From NCBI GenBank assembly GCA_016938815.1, contig JAFGTX010000267.1, forward strand, positions 1 through 33,318: a DNA stretch of 33,318 nucleotides, given 5' to 3'. A program made the position numbers and the translations under genes. The stretch is from Clostridia bacterium (GTDB taxonomy: Bacteria; Bacillota; Clostridia; Peptostreptococcales; Acidaminobacteraceae). Every line of letters starts with the position of its first letter. The first letter of the stretch is position 1. Below are positions 8,433 through 16,483 of the stretch, piece by piece. The notes below the pieces were generated by a model. That model was not told the origin of the DNA. It saw nothing but the letters and a program-made list of their open reading frames with translations, and ran no database searches.

Positions 8433-9866
8433 TTATTTTACAAGTTCGCCACAAAGTGAAAATGGTTTTGGTCTTGTAATCTTTACGTTGACAATTTGAC
8501 CGATCAAACTCGAATCACCAGGGAAACTCACCGTGATGTGCTGCGAGGAACGACCGGTTAAGATGCTTTCATCTTTGCTGCTGACATCATCTACCAGAAC
8601 TTCCATGACTTCACCCACATAGCCTTGCATTTTTTGCCAAACACCGGCATTCAAAACCTTAAGAACGCGTTCAAAGCGTTTATGCTTGACGTCTTCTGGA
8701 ATTTGATTGTCAAATTCTGCCGCTGGAGTACCTTGTCTCACCGAATAGATGAAGGTAAAGGCTGTCACATAATCTACTGCCTTAATCAGTTCGATGGTGT
8801 CGTCAATATCCTGTTCTGTCTCCCCCGGAAACCCAATAATTAGATCCGTAGAGATACCGAGATTTGGTAGCTTCTCTTTTGCGTATCGAATGGTTTCAAG
8901 GTAACTTTCAACCGTATATTTTCTGTTCATCGCTTTAAGTACCGCGTTGCTTCCGGATTGTATCGGTAAATGCAATTGATCGCATACTTTATCGCACTCT
9001 GCCATGACATCAATCAATTTTTTGGAGATGTCCTTTGGATGAGAAGTCATAAATCGAATACGTTCAAGACCCTCTATCTTGTTGATTTCTCTAATGAAAT
9101 CAGCAAAATCGACAGGTGTATCCAAGGTCTTACCATAAGAGTTGACGTTTTGACCCAGCAAAGTCACCTCTTTTGTCCCATCCGCAACGAGGCTTTTAAC
9201 CTCATTGACAATGGATTCGACCGTTCTAGAACGCTCCCTGCCTCGGGTATATGGCACGATACAGTAAGTACAGAAATTGTTGCATCCGAACATGATGTTG
9301 ACAAAAGCTCTGGTCTGGTAGCGTCTTTCCACGTTAATGCCTTCGATAATATCCCCCTCAGTATCCCAAACTTCCACCAAGAGGTTTTCGCGTTTGTTTA
9401 AAACGCTGTTTAAAAGTGCTGGGAAATTGTGCACATTATGCGTACCAAAAACCAAGTCCACATGACTGTATTTGGCTTTAATTTCATCTACAATGTGGGG
9501 TTGCTGCATCATGCAGCCACATACAGCGAGGATCAATTCCGGTCTTTTTCGTTTCAAAGACTTCATATGCCCTAGATTCCCAAAAACCTTCAGCTCTGCG
9601 TTTTCTCTGACACAGCATGTGTTGAAAATAATCAAATCCGCATCATCTCTAAATGGACTAATTTCATAGCCCATTTGCAAAAGCATGCCTGCCAGTTTTT
9701 CCGAATCGTGTTCGTTCATTTGACAGCCATAAGTTTCAATAAAATACTTCCTATTGCGATTATTATCCGCATAAAATTCATCATTCGCTCTTTTTATATC
9801 TTGAATAATGACTTGATTTTTAAGTAGTATATCCGTGTTGGTAACGGTAGTTGCTTCTCTTTTCAT
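8433..9866 (-). CDS. miaB: tRNA-2-methylthio-N6-dimethylallyladenosine synthase MiaB
   Basis: MiaB is a radical-SAM methylthiotransferase that converts i6A37 to ms2i6A37 in tRNA, following MiaA. The N-terminal UPF0004 domain has three cluster cysteines (ETYGCQMNEHDSE, NTCCVREN, VCGCMMQ). The radical SAM core carries CNNFCTYCIVPYTRGRE. A C-terminal TRAM domain ends the protein. The ORF track starts at a GTG (9887, 484 aa). I chose the ATG at 9866 (477 aa), which is preceded by GGAGG at a 5-base spacing, while the GTG has no ribosome binding site. It is a single-gene unit with its own terminator. It has a relatively long N-terminal lead (about 35 residues) before the first domain, a common feature of Firmicutes MiaB. 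Confidence 0.96.
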   Translation of the reverse strand: MKREATTVTNTDILLKNQVIIQDIKRANDEFYADNNRNRKYFIETYGCQMNEHDSEKLAGMLLQMGYEISPFRDDADLIIFNTCCVRENAELKVFGNLGHMKSLKRKRPELILAVCGCMMQQPHIVDEIKAKYSHVDLVFGTHNVHNFPALLNSVLNKRENLLVEVWDTEGDIIEGINVERRYQTRAFVNIMFGCNNFCTYCIVPYTRGRERSRTVESIVNEVKSLVADGTKEVTLLGQNVNSYGKTLDTPVDFADFIREINKIEGLERIRFMTSHPKDISKKLIDVMAECDKVCDQLHLPIQSGSNAVLKAMNRKYTVESYLETIRYAKEKLPNLGISTDLIIGFPGETEQDIDDTIELIKAVDYVTAFTFIYSVRQGTPAAEFDNQIPEDVKHKRFERVLKVLNAGVWQKMQGYVGEVMEVLVDDVSSKDESILTGRSSQHITVSFPGDSSLIGQIVNVKITRPKPFSLCGELVK

Positions 9867-9948
9867 ATCTTCCTCCAGTTTGTTCACTAGTTCTTATTTT
9901 ATCATAAAAAATTTTTTTGTATATTACTAATCCGGATTTATAACTTTG

Positions 9949-10830
9949 TTAACGCAATCGCGAATTACCGATCACCGCACCAATAATCATCAAACCGCTC
10001 AATATATTGATGGGATTCACAGCCTCTTTTAAAAACGCTATCGCCAAAACTGTTGAAAATACAGGAACAAGATTTATGAACAAAGCGGTTTTAGCAGGTC
10101 CTATCTCTTTAATGCTCAATTGCTGAATGGTGTATCCAAGTACAGTCGGGAAAACGGCCATGTAGATCACGGCAGCATAAGCGCCTGCGGATACATTTAA
10201 GGCGTGATCAAGGATCATTTCTTTCAAAGCAAAGGGTGTTAATAGAAGTACGCAACCGATAAAGGTGTATGTGCTGAGTTTTAAAGGATGCATTTTTGCC
10301 GTAGCACTTTTCACGAGAACCGAGTAACTCGACCAGCAACACGATGCAAACAACATGATGAGGTCACCCTTGTTGACACCAAGATGTAATATATCGAATA
10401 TCTGCCAGTCGGTTATTGTAAGCAGCACACCCATAAAAGCAATCAGGATATATCCTATGCGCTTCATGGTAAGACGGTCACCAAGGAAAAGCGCGGCTAG
10501 AGCCGCTGTTATCAGCGGATTGCTTGCATTGATCATGGCTGCTTTAGAAGCGGTTGTATAGCGCAAGGCTAAGAAAAACGGCAAATGATAACCAATCATG
10601 CCCACCACAGAAAGCTGGAGGACCATTTTATAGTCGGACTTCGATAATCGCCAGTCCGTACCCATGTGTCTTTTCATAACGCCAAACAGTATGATGGAAG
10701 CAAATAAGAATCTCAAGTAGGTCAGCATAATCGGACTGAGTTCGTTAATGCCTAATTTGCCCGCAATAAAAGCACCCGCCCAGAAAACGGCTGCAAATGA
10801 CATCAAAATGTAGTTGTTTTTTTTCTGCAT
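9949..10830 (-). CDS. EamA/DMT-family transporter (first of a pair)
   Basis: This 293-residue membrane protein is of the drug/metabolite transporter (EamA) type, with about ten hydrophobic segments arranged as two five-helix halves. Typical features are AVFWAGAFIAGKLGINEL in helix 1, LRFLFASIIL in helix 2, and the helix 4 segment ALRYTTASKAAMINASNPLI. The second half begins near residue 155 (GDLIMLFASCCWSSYSVLVK). Such proteins usually export amino acids or metabolites; the substrate cannot be predicted. An AGGAG site supports the start. It lies 35 bases downstream of a second EamA gene, with which it is probably co-transcribed. The two are only distantly similar. No clear terminator follows before miaB. 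Confidence 0.85.
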   Translation of the reverse strand: MQKKNNYILMSFAAVFWAGAFIAGKLGINELSPIMLTYLRFLFASIILFGVMKRHMGTDWRLSKSDYKMVLQLSVVGMIGYHLPFFLALRYTTASKAAMINASNPLITAALAALFLGDRLTMKRIGYILIAFMGVLLTITDWQIFDILHLGVNKGDLIMLFASCCWSSYSVLVKSATAKMHPLKLSTYTFIGCVLLLTPFALKEMILDHALNVSAGAYAAVIYMAVFPTVLGYTIQQLSIKEIGPAKTALFINLVPVFSTVLAIAFLKEAVNPINILSGLMIIGAVIGNSRLR

Positions 10831-10865
10831 GAGAGACTCCTATGATGTATGGTTTTGAATAAATT

Positions 10866-11720
10866 TTACCACGAAAAATCTACTTCTACTATAATCAAAC
10901 TCGCGAATAGTAAAAGCGCGCCGACATAACCTTGTATAGTTAGGATTTCTTTAAAAACCATAAAGGCGAAGAAAGCGGCAAAGACGGGTTCCAGTGAAAA
11001 AATTAACCCTGTATGAACTGCACTTGTGTATTTTTGCGCTACCGTTTGTGTCACAAAACCAAACGCAGAGCAGAATAGGCTGAGTGCCAGAACAACACCC
11101 CACGATGAAGGCGTAGATGGCAACTGTGGGGTTTCGATGGCAATGGCAATGAGTGTACTGTAGATAGCAAGAAAACCAAGCTGGAAAATGCCTAAATTAA
11201 GCGAATCAACCTTCTGAGTTAATTGACCCGTAACGACAATATGCACCGCAAAAAATAAAGAACACAAAATGCAGTAGATATCTCCTACTTGAAATGTCAT
11301 TGATTCTTTCAGCGTTAAGAGTGCAACACCTATAATCGCAAGAAAAATACTGAAAATCGTCTTCTGCTGTATTTTAGTTTTCAGGCAGATGAAAGACAAC
11401 ATAGGTACAAAAATGGCCGCAATGCAGGTTAAAAATCCCGCATTGGAGGCGCTTGTGTATTGCACGCCGTAATTCATGAATGCGAAAACGACAGTCAGCA
11501 GCAGCCCAATCAAGGCAGAATACTTCAAAGTGTTTCGATCCACTTGTCGGACGTGCTTATGAAAAATAGCAGCCGTTGTCGCAAAAGCAATAATCGACCT
11601 CAGTGCGATTAAGTTGAATTCTGTGAGCCCTTGAAGCCCAATTTTGGTGAGCATAACAGATGCCCCCCAAAATACAGTGACCAGTATTAATGCAATATCC
11701 GCTTTGTGCTGCACATTCAT
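10866..11720 (-). CDS. EamA/DMT-family transporter (second of a pair)
   Basis: This is a second EamA-type permease with ten predicted membrane segments in two repeats (first helix ALILVTVFWGASVMLTKIGL; second half from about residue 150, GDIYCILCSLFFAVHIVV). The ORF track begins at 11741. The ATG at 11720 is more likely, because GGTGGGGGG precedes it at the right distance and the protein then begins MNVQHKAD, giving 284 residues. The substrate is unknown. Being adjacent to another EamA gene suggests either two independent exporters or a cooperating pair; EamA proteins usually work as single polypeptides with internal duplication. It follows the cheR terminator. Confidence 0.85.
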   Translation of the reverse strand: MNVQHKADIALILVTVFWGASVMLTKIGLQGLTEFNLIALRSIIAFATTAAIFHKHVRQVDRNTLKYSALIGLLLTVVFAFMNYGVQYTSASNAGFLTCIAAIFVPMLSFICLKTKIQQKTIFSIFLAIIGVALLTLKESMTFQVGDIYCILCSLFFAVHIVVTGQLTQKVDSLNLGIFQLGFLAIYSTLIAIAIETPQLPSTPSSWGVVLALSLFCSAFGFVTQTVAQKYTSAVHTGLIFSLEPVFAAFFAFMVFKEILTIQGYVGALLLFASLIIVEVDFSW

Positions 11721-11770
11721 GTTTACGCCCCCCACCGGCATTAAAATGCACTTTCAATTGGTTTTATCTG

Positions 11771-11804
11771 AAAAAAAGGACAGGGTAAAAGATACCACTG
11801 TCCT
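11771..11804 (-). terminator. Rho-independent terminator of cheR
   Basis: On the minus strand AGGACAG pairs with CTGTCCT, and GGTA with TACC above a single bulged T. A run of seven T follows. It lies just after the cheR stop at 11816. Confidence 0.8.
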
Positions 11805-11815
11805 AAAGTCTCTTG

Positions 11816-12592
11816 CTATTCCAATGATTTTTGATAGAAGAATGTTTTTAAAGGTTTGAAATTGTATTTGGCTGGTACGATAATCTGTTCTGTACTGCCA
11901 ACAAACAAAATACCATCATTTACTAACGCATCATTGAATTTCTTGTACATCTCATCTTTTGCTTCTTCTGTAAAGTAGATCATAACATTTCGACATACAA
12001 TTAAATCGTAATTTTTAGGATACGTGTCTTTCAATAGGTTAAAATGTTGAAATTCAACACATTTTTTAATTTCTTCGCTGATTTTATACGCATTACCCAC
12101 CGGTTCAAAATATTTCTTTTTAAATTCCTCAGGCACATTCTCAATACTTTTAGCGCTGTAAACACCAATTTTAGCCTTATTGATCGCTTCTTTGTCAATA
12201 TCTACCGCCAAAATTTTAATGCGATTCAATGGAAAGAAATTACTTAGGGTCATAACCAACGTATAAGGTTCCTCACCAGTCGAACACGCCGCACTCCATA
12301 CCTTGAGCGTTGATCGTGTCTTTAACAGCTCCGGTATGACGGATGTCTTAAGAACTTCCCATTGATTGGTGTTTCGGAAGAATTCAGAAACGTTAATGGT
12401 TAAATAGTTGATGAATTCGTCAAATACTGCTTTATCTGTATCGAGCAATCGAAAATAAGCTTCAAAACTATCGCAATTGTTTCTTTTTATCAAAGACTCA
12501 ATACGTCTTTTCATTTGTCGCTCTTTGTACAATGATAAATCAAGACCAGTCTTCTTAAAGATTTTTGATTTGAAATTTTCATATCCTTCCAT
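11816..12592 (-). CDS. cheR: CheR-type protein-glutamate O-methyltransferase
   Basis: CheR methylates glutamates of chemoreceptors using S-adenosylmethionine and so sets receptor adaptation. The 258-residue protein has the N-terminal all-alpha CheR domain (residues 1-70, with KERQMKRRIESLI for receptor binding). The SAM-binding domain follows, with the hallmark VWSAACSTGEEPYT, the acidic residue in ILAVDID, and NYDLIVCRNVMIYF. There is no TPR extension. It stands alone between terminators, and no other chemotaxis gene is in the window, so the receptors and the CheB partner must lie elsewhere. A GGGGTG site supports the start. Confidence 0.93.
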   Translation of the reverse strand: MEGYENFKSKIFKKTGLDLSLYKERQMKRRIESLIKRNNCDSFEAYFRLLDTDKAVFDEFINYLTINVSEFFRNTNQWEVLKTSVIPELLKTRSTLKVWSAACSTGEEPYTLVMTLSNFFPLNRIKILAVDIDKEAINKAKIGVYSAKSIENVPEEFKKKYFEPVGNAYKISEEIKKCVEFQHFNLLKDTYPKNYDLIVCRNVMIYFTEEAKDEMYKKFNDALVNDGILFVGSTEQIIVPAKYNFKPLKTFFYQKSLE

Positions 12593-12647
12593 AGCAGCAC
12601 CCCTTTTTTATTTTATTTATACACTATAATTCCCCATTAAAAACAAG

Positions 12648-12676
12648 AAAGTCGTGTAACATTGTTACACGACTTT
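12648..12676 (-). terminator. Rho-independent terminator of the cmk-plsC-ispH-rpsA operon
   Basis: AAAGTCGTGTAAC and GTTACACGACTTT form a perfect 13-bp stem with a 3-base loop. On the minus strand it is followed by a T-rich stretch (CTTGTTTTT). It lies about 10 bases after the rpsA stop. Confidence 0.88.
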
Positions 12677-12686
12677 AAAGGCTATA

Positions 12687-13772
12687 CTATGCTTCTTCAG
12701 TAACTTCTTCAGATGCCATAGTTGCTTTGATAGAAAGTTTTAATTTTTTCTCTTCTACGTCAGCTTCTAAAATCTTAACTGTTACTTCGTCACCAACGCT
12801 TAACGCGTCAGATGGCTTTTCAATTCTTTTTTTGTCGATTTGAGAAACGTGAATAAGGCCTTCAACACCTGGCTCTAATTCAGCAAAAGCACCAAAATCA
12901 GTCAAGTTTACAACTTTAGCAGCAAAGCTGTCTTCTAAGTTGTATTTTTCGTTGAATACTGTCCAAGGATCAGAAGTAAGTTGCTTGATACTTAATGAAA
13001 TCTTTTCGCTACCTTGATCAGCTTTAAGTACTTTAACTTGGATTTTGTCACCTACAGCTACAACATCTTTAGGGCTCTTGATTCTACCCCAAGATAATTC
13101 TGATAAGTGAATTAAACCATCAAATCCACCAACATCAACGAATACGCCGAAGCTAGCAATTCTCTTAACTTCACCTTCAACAACTGCACCTTCAGTAACA
13201 TTTTCCCAAACTGCAGACATTTTAGCTTTGTGTTCAGCAAGAGCCAAATCTTTTCTAGAGAATACGATTCTCTTTCTTCTTTTGTTGATTTCAATAATCT
13301 TAACTTCTAATTTTTGACCTGTAAATTGAGACATGTCTTTTACAAAAGTAGCCGCTAAGTGAGAAGCAGGGATAAATCCTCTAACTTCGTTGTAGTATGC
13401 TGCCACACCACCTTTAAGAACTTCGCCAATTCTAACTTTGATAAGTTCTTCTTTGCCGTAAAGCTCTTCTAACTCATCCCAGTCTTTAAACTGAGCTAAG
13501 CGCTTAATAGATAACAATACATTGCCATCGCCGTCATCTGTTCTAAGTACAAATGCATTAACCTCGTCATCTATTTTAAATTCATCGATTGCAGCGTCGT
13601 TAGTTGCTGAAACCTCCGATCTTGGAATGATACCGTCGTTCTTGTAACCGATGTTTAACACGATTTTGTCAGTGTCGATTTGAACAACCTTTCCTTTGAT
13701 CGTGTCACCTTTTCTCGGAACCTTGAACGACTCGTCCATTTCCTTTAGAATTTCTTCCATTGTTGTGCTCAT
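12687..13772 (-). CDS. rpsA: S1 RNA-binding domain protein (ribosomal protein S1 homologue)
   Basis: This 361-residue protein has four S1 (OB-fold) repeats at roughly residues 20-90, 105-175, 190-262 and 278-350, with signatures such as GIIPRSEVS, GFIPASHL, GLIHLSELSWGR and GLIHVSQI. The short four-domain form is usual in Firmicutes, compared with six domains in E. coli. It probably helps mRNA engage the 30S subunit. The ORF track starts at TTG 13778. The ATG at 13772 is better: it overlaps the ispH stop (TAATG) and follows GAGGT. The acidic tail EEVTEEA ends the chain. Codon choice looks biased in the manner of a highly expressed gene. It is the last gene of cmk-plsC-ispH-rpsA. Confidence 0.92.
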   Translation of the reverse strand: MSTTMEEILKEMDESFKVPRKGDTIKGKVVQIDTDKIVLNIGYKNDGIIPRSEVSATNDAAIDEFKIDDEVNAFVLRTDDGDGNVLLSIKRLAQFKDWDELEELYGKEELIKVRIGEVLKGGVAAYYNEVRGFIPASHLAATFVKDMSQFTGQKLEVKIIEINKRRKRIVFSRKDLALAEHKAKMSAVWENVTEGAVVEGEVKRIASFGVFVDVGGFDGLIHLSELSWGRIKSPKDVVAVGDKIQVKVLKADQGSEKISLSIKQLTSDPWTVFNEKYNLEDSFAAKVVNLTDFGAFAELEPGVEGLIHVSQIDKKRIEKPSDALSVGDEVTVKILEADVEEKKLKLSIKATMASEEVTEEA

Positions 13773-14611
13773 TAACAATTACCTCGCCTTCTAAATTTAT
13801 TAATAATTTCTTGTATGACCCAATCTGGCGTTGACGCGCCTGCTGTGATACCTATAACGACATCTCCAGCAAATTCCTCATAAGAAAGTTCATCAGCAGA
13901 TTCTACAAAATAGGTAGCCGCACAAATGGATCTACATATCTCATATAATTTTTTGCTATTTGAACTGTTCTTTCCGCCAACGACAATCATGCAATCCGCT
14001 TGAGAAGCAAGTTCTCTCGCGGCCTGCTGTCTTTTGGCAGTCGCATCACAAATCGTATTGAAAACAACGACCTGCTCAGATTTTGATCTAAGAATATTTA
14101 TCATATTTTCCCAAAGTTCTGTGTTGAAGGTCGTTTGTCCAACTATGCAAGTCGGTCCATCAATCTCCAGCAACCTAGCTGCATCGACCGTATCAATAAT
14201 CGTTGCGCTATTGTCACACCAGCCATTAATACCGATGACTTCAGGATGGGTTGAATCACCAATAATTATTATACCATATTTTTTAGCATAATAGTCACTA
14301 ACAATACGATGAATTTTAGAAACATAAGGACAAGTGCAATTGAAAACCGTATTTTTTGAAGTTTCCAGTTGTTCAATCACCTGTTTGGCTTCACCATGAG
14401 AACGTATAATCACTCGTTCACCCTCTGCTTCAGCAGCTGTATCAATGACTTGAAGGCCTAGTTTCTTAAGTCTGTCGACTTCAAGCGGATTATGAATTAA
14501 CGCGCCTAAGGCCTTTGACGGACCTTCTGTCTTCAATATTTCTTCTGTATCATCTATTGCTTTCTTAACACCATAACAAAAACCGGCATATTCTGCAATC
14601 CTTATTTCCAT
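13772..14611 (-). CDS. ispH: 4-hydroxy-3-methylbut-2-enyl diphosphate reductase IspH
   Basis: IspH performs the last step of the MEP isoprenoid pathway, reducing HMBPP to IPP and DMAPP with a [4Fe-4S] cluster. All three cluster cysteines are present, in GFCYGVKKAI (Cys12), NCTCPYVSKIH and ICDATAKRQ. The substrate-binding motifs LIHNPLEVDRL, IRSHGE, GDSTHPEV and GQTTFN are also present. The 279-residue length is typical of stand-alone IspH. In several clostridia ispH and rpsA are fused into one polypeptide; here they are separate frames that overlap at TAATG. DMAPP made by this enzyme feeds MiaA, encoded in the same window. The gene starts 12 bases after plsC. Confidence 0.96.
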   Translation of the reverse strand: MEIRIAEYAGFCYGVKKAIDDTEEILKTEGPSKALGALIHNPLEVDRLKKLGLQVIDTAAEAEGERVIIRSHGEAKQVIEQLETSKNTVFNCTCPYVSKIHRIVSDYYAKKYGIIIIGDSTHPEVIGINGWCDNSATIIDTVDAARLLEIDGPTCIVGQTTFNTELWENMINILRSKSEQVVVFNTICDATAKRQQAARELASQADCMIVVGGKNSSNSKKLYEICRSICAATYFVESADELSYEEFAGDVVIGITAGASTPDWVIQEIINKFRRRGNC

Positions 14612-14623
14612 AATTTATCCCTA

Positions 14624-15229
14624 TTATCCTTTCTGGTTGATTGCCAAGTGATCATAAGTGATTTGTAGAATGGATTGTGTAAGTTTCTGATAAGTTTCCG
14701 AATCCAGTTTTTGACCCTCATATTCTTCTAAAGAAACCACCGGATGGTAGGTTATCTTAATCTTTGAAAACAATTTATAAGTAGAATCTACGGTTACCGG
14801 TATAATCGGCACCTTCGCTTTAATGGCAATCAGCGCAACACCCGGTTTTGCATCCAGTGGTGTCCCGTCGGTTTTCTTGTTTCTCGTCCCTTCCGGGAAA
14901 ATCAACAAGCCCTCGCCACCCTTTAATATCTTTAAAGATGTTTTGATCGCCGTTATGTCATTGCCATCTCGATCGACTGGAAACACCTTGATTCTCGGTA
15001 ATATGAACTTTAGAATCCAAACATCGAAGGCTTCTTTCTTTGACATGGCATGTAAATCCATACGTGGGAAAAAACCACCGATGAGCGGTGGATCGTACAT
15101 ACTCAAATGATTGGGTGCTAGCAGATAGCCTGAGTCCTTAGGTATGTTTTCTTCACCATAAACTTCGACTCTAAAAAACAGCTTATAGAAAGCTCTCATT
15201 GCGAGTTTTGCAAAACTATAGAAAGTCAT
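14624..15229 (-). CDS. plsC: 1-acyl-sn-glycerol-3-phosphate acyltransferase PlsC
   Basis: PlsC acylates lysophosphatidic acid to phosphatidic acid at the inner face of the membrane. The acyltransferase motifs are present: NHLSMYDPP (the catalytic H-x4-D), the FPVDRDG block, FPEGTRNKK and the VPIIPVTV block. A hydrophobic/amphipathic N-terminus (FYSFAKLAMRAFYKLFF) would associate with the membrane. The ORF track begins at TTG 15250. The ATG at 15229 (201 residues) is preferred because AAGGTG lies six bases ahead of it and it starts one base after the cmk stop. The gene sits in the cmk-plsC-ispH-rpsA order commonly seen in Clostridia. Confidence 0.93.
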   Translation of the reverse strand: MTFYSFAKLAMRAFYKLFFRVEVYGEENIPKDSGYLLAPNHLSMYDPPLIGGFFPRMDLHAMSKKEAFDVWILKFILPRIKVFPVDRDGNDITAIKTSLKILKGGEGLLIFPEGTRNKKTDGTPLDAKPGVALIAIKAKVPIIPVTVDSTYKLFSKIKITYHPVVSLEEYEGQKLDSETYQKLTQSILQITYDHLAINQKG

Positions 15230-15230
15230 C

Positions 15231-15884
15231 TTACTCACCTTCTTGAACAATTTTTATAATTTCTGAAACTACTTCTTCAATGGTCAGACCTGTTGTGTCA
15301 ACTTCATGTGCATCCTCTGCTTTTTTTAGCGGTGAGGTTTGGCGATTCATATCATCGTAGTCACGTTTCTTGATATCTTCTCTGATCGAATCCATTTCAA
15401 CAGCATGTCCTTTTGCAATCAGTTCTTTATAACGCCGTTCTGCTCTTTCATCAACTGAGGCTGTCAAAAATATTTTGTGAGTTGCATTCGGCAGCACTAC
15501 GGTACCGATATCTCTACCGTCCATAATGATGCTGTTGTTTTGACTGATATGCTGTTGACGTTTAACCAGCTCTTCCCTAACTAATTTGTTAGCGGCATAA
15601 CTAGAGACATTTTCAGCAATCTTAGGCGTTCTGATTTCCTCAGAACGATCAACATGATCTAAAATGAGCAACTCCCCTTTGAAGGTAATGTCTGTATCGT
15701 CCAGCATCGTCTTCAGAGATAACGTGTCATCTGGCTCAATATGCTGTGCCAACGCTTTATAAGTAATACCCCGATACATTGCACCTGTATCCAAGTATAT
15801 AATGTCCAATTTCTTGGCAATGATTTTTGAAATGGTACTTTTCCCTGATCCTGCAGGACCGTCTATTGCTATTTGAATCGTCAT
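15231..15884 (-). CDS. cmk: Cytidylate kinase
   Basis: Cmk phosphorylates CMP and dCMP with ATP for nucleotide recycling. The protein starts MTIQIAIDGPAGSGKST with the P-loop at residues 9-17, followed by LDTGAMYRG, MDGRDIGTVVLP and the LID-region arginines in ERAERRYKE. The ORF track starts at 15929. I chose the ATG at 15884 (217 residues), where GGAGG lies six bases upstream and the P-loop is at the expected distance from the N-terminus. It is the first gene of cmk-plsC-ispH-rpsA, behind an extended -10 promoter. Confidence 0.96.
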   Translation of the reverse strand: MTIQIAIDGPAGSGKSTISKIIAKKLDIIYLDTGAMYRGITYKALAQHIEPDDTLSLKTMLDDTDITFKGELLILDHVDRSEEIRTPKIAENVSSYAANKLVREELVKRQQHISQNNSIIMDGRDIGTVVLPNATHKIFLTASVDERAERRYKELIAKGHAVEMDSIREDIKKRDYDDMNRQTSPLKKAEDAHEVDTTGLTIEEVVSEIIKIVQEGE

Positions 15885-15919
15885 GCATTGCCTCCACATG
15901 TATTTTATATCATCAATAT

Positions 15920-15928
15920 AGTATAACA
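15920..15928 (-). promoter_or_regulatory. Extended -10 promoter (TGTTATACT) for cmk operon
   Basis: The minus strand reads TGTTATACT about 35 bases upstream of the cmk start, in an AT-rich stretch just after the GNAT terminator. It is the same element seen before mutS. No good -35 box is visible. Confidence 0.5.
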
Positions 15929-15947
15929 CAAAATTTTGTTAATATAT

Positions 15948-15974
15948 AAAAAAAGTGGCGTTTATGCCACTTTT
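15948..15974 (-). terminator. Rho-independent terminator of the GNAT gene at 15983
   Basis: On the minus strand AAAAGTGGC and GCCACTTTT pair around a 6-base loop and are followed by further T residues. It lies about 10 bases after the GNAT stop codon. Confidence 0.85.
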
Positions 15975-15982
15975 ACATTCGA

Positions 15983-16468
15983 TCAATGTCGATCATACCT
16001 TAATATGACGTTGGTTTTTTCCACCTTGAAAGCAACAAATCCGAGACGCTCAAAAAAATCGAGTGCCGGGTCACGAACATCTACACTGAGACAAATACCA
16101 TGCACACTTGCAGGCAATTGCGCCATTAGATAATGTACCAGATCTGTACCGATACCTTTGTTTCTATAAGCGCCATCTATAACAATCGTTAACTCAGGTA
16201 ATTTATCGTTGATATAAGCTTCACCTGGTGCATCCTTCGTAAAGAACTTAAGCCAAACAGCACCAATCGCCTCTGAAGTCATCGAATCTATGGCGATGTA
16301 GCCGATATCCTCATCATGCCATGGATGAATATATTTCTTATAGCGTTCCGTTTCCAATACAGAGCGGTCCGGCATAGGTTCGTCATCCAAAACGAAGACG
16401 GTTTCATAAAGTAGCAGTTCCAAGTATGGGACATCAAATGCATTAATTTTTCTGAACTCAGCTTTCAT
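15983..16468 (-). CDS. GNAT-family N-acetyltransferase
   Basis: This 161-residue protein has the GNAT fold. The acetyl-CoA pyrophosphate loop is seen as DGAYRNKGIGTDLVHYL (R-x-x-G-x-G/A), after the central strand PELTIVI, and the C-terminal strand-helix pattern is ALDFFERLGFVAFKVEK. The substrate is not predictable. The N-terminal half is unusual for a generic GNAT in having FVLDDEPMPDRSVLETERYKKYIHPW, which suggests a large substrate-specific insert. GAGGGGG supports the start. It lies 15 bases downstream of an unrecognised membrane-anchored protein gene and is probably co-transcribed with it. Confidence 0.82.
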   Translation of the reverse strand: MKAEFRKINAFDVPYLELLLYETVFVLDDEPMPDRSVLETERYKKYIHPWHDEDIGYIAIDSMTSEAIGAVWLKFFTKDAPGEAYINDKLPELTIVIDGAYRNKGIGTDLVHYLMAQLPASVHGICLSVDVRDPALDFFERLGFVAFKVEKTNVILRYDRH

Positions 16469-16483
16469 GTCGCATCCCCCTCA

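Noticed and set aside
8970-9401. 143-codon plus-strand ORF opposite miaB
   Set aside because: Antisense to the conserved radical SAM region of miaB and without any recognisable domain.
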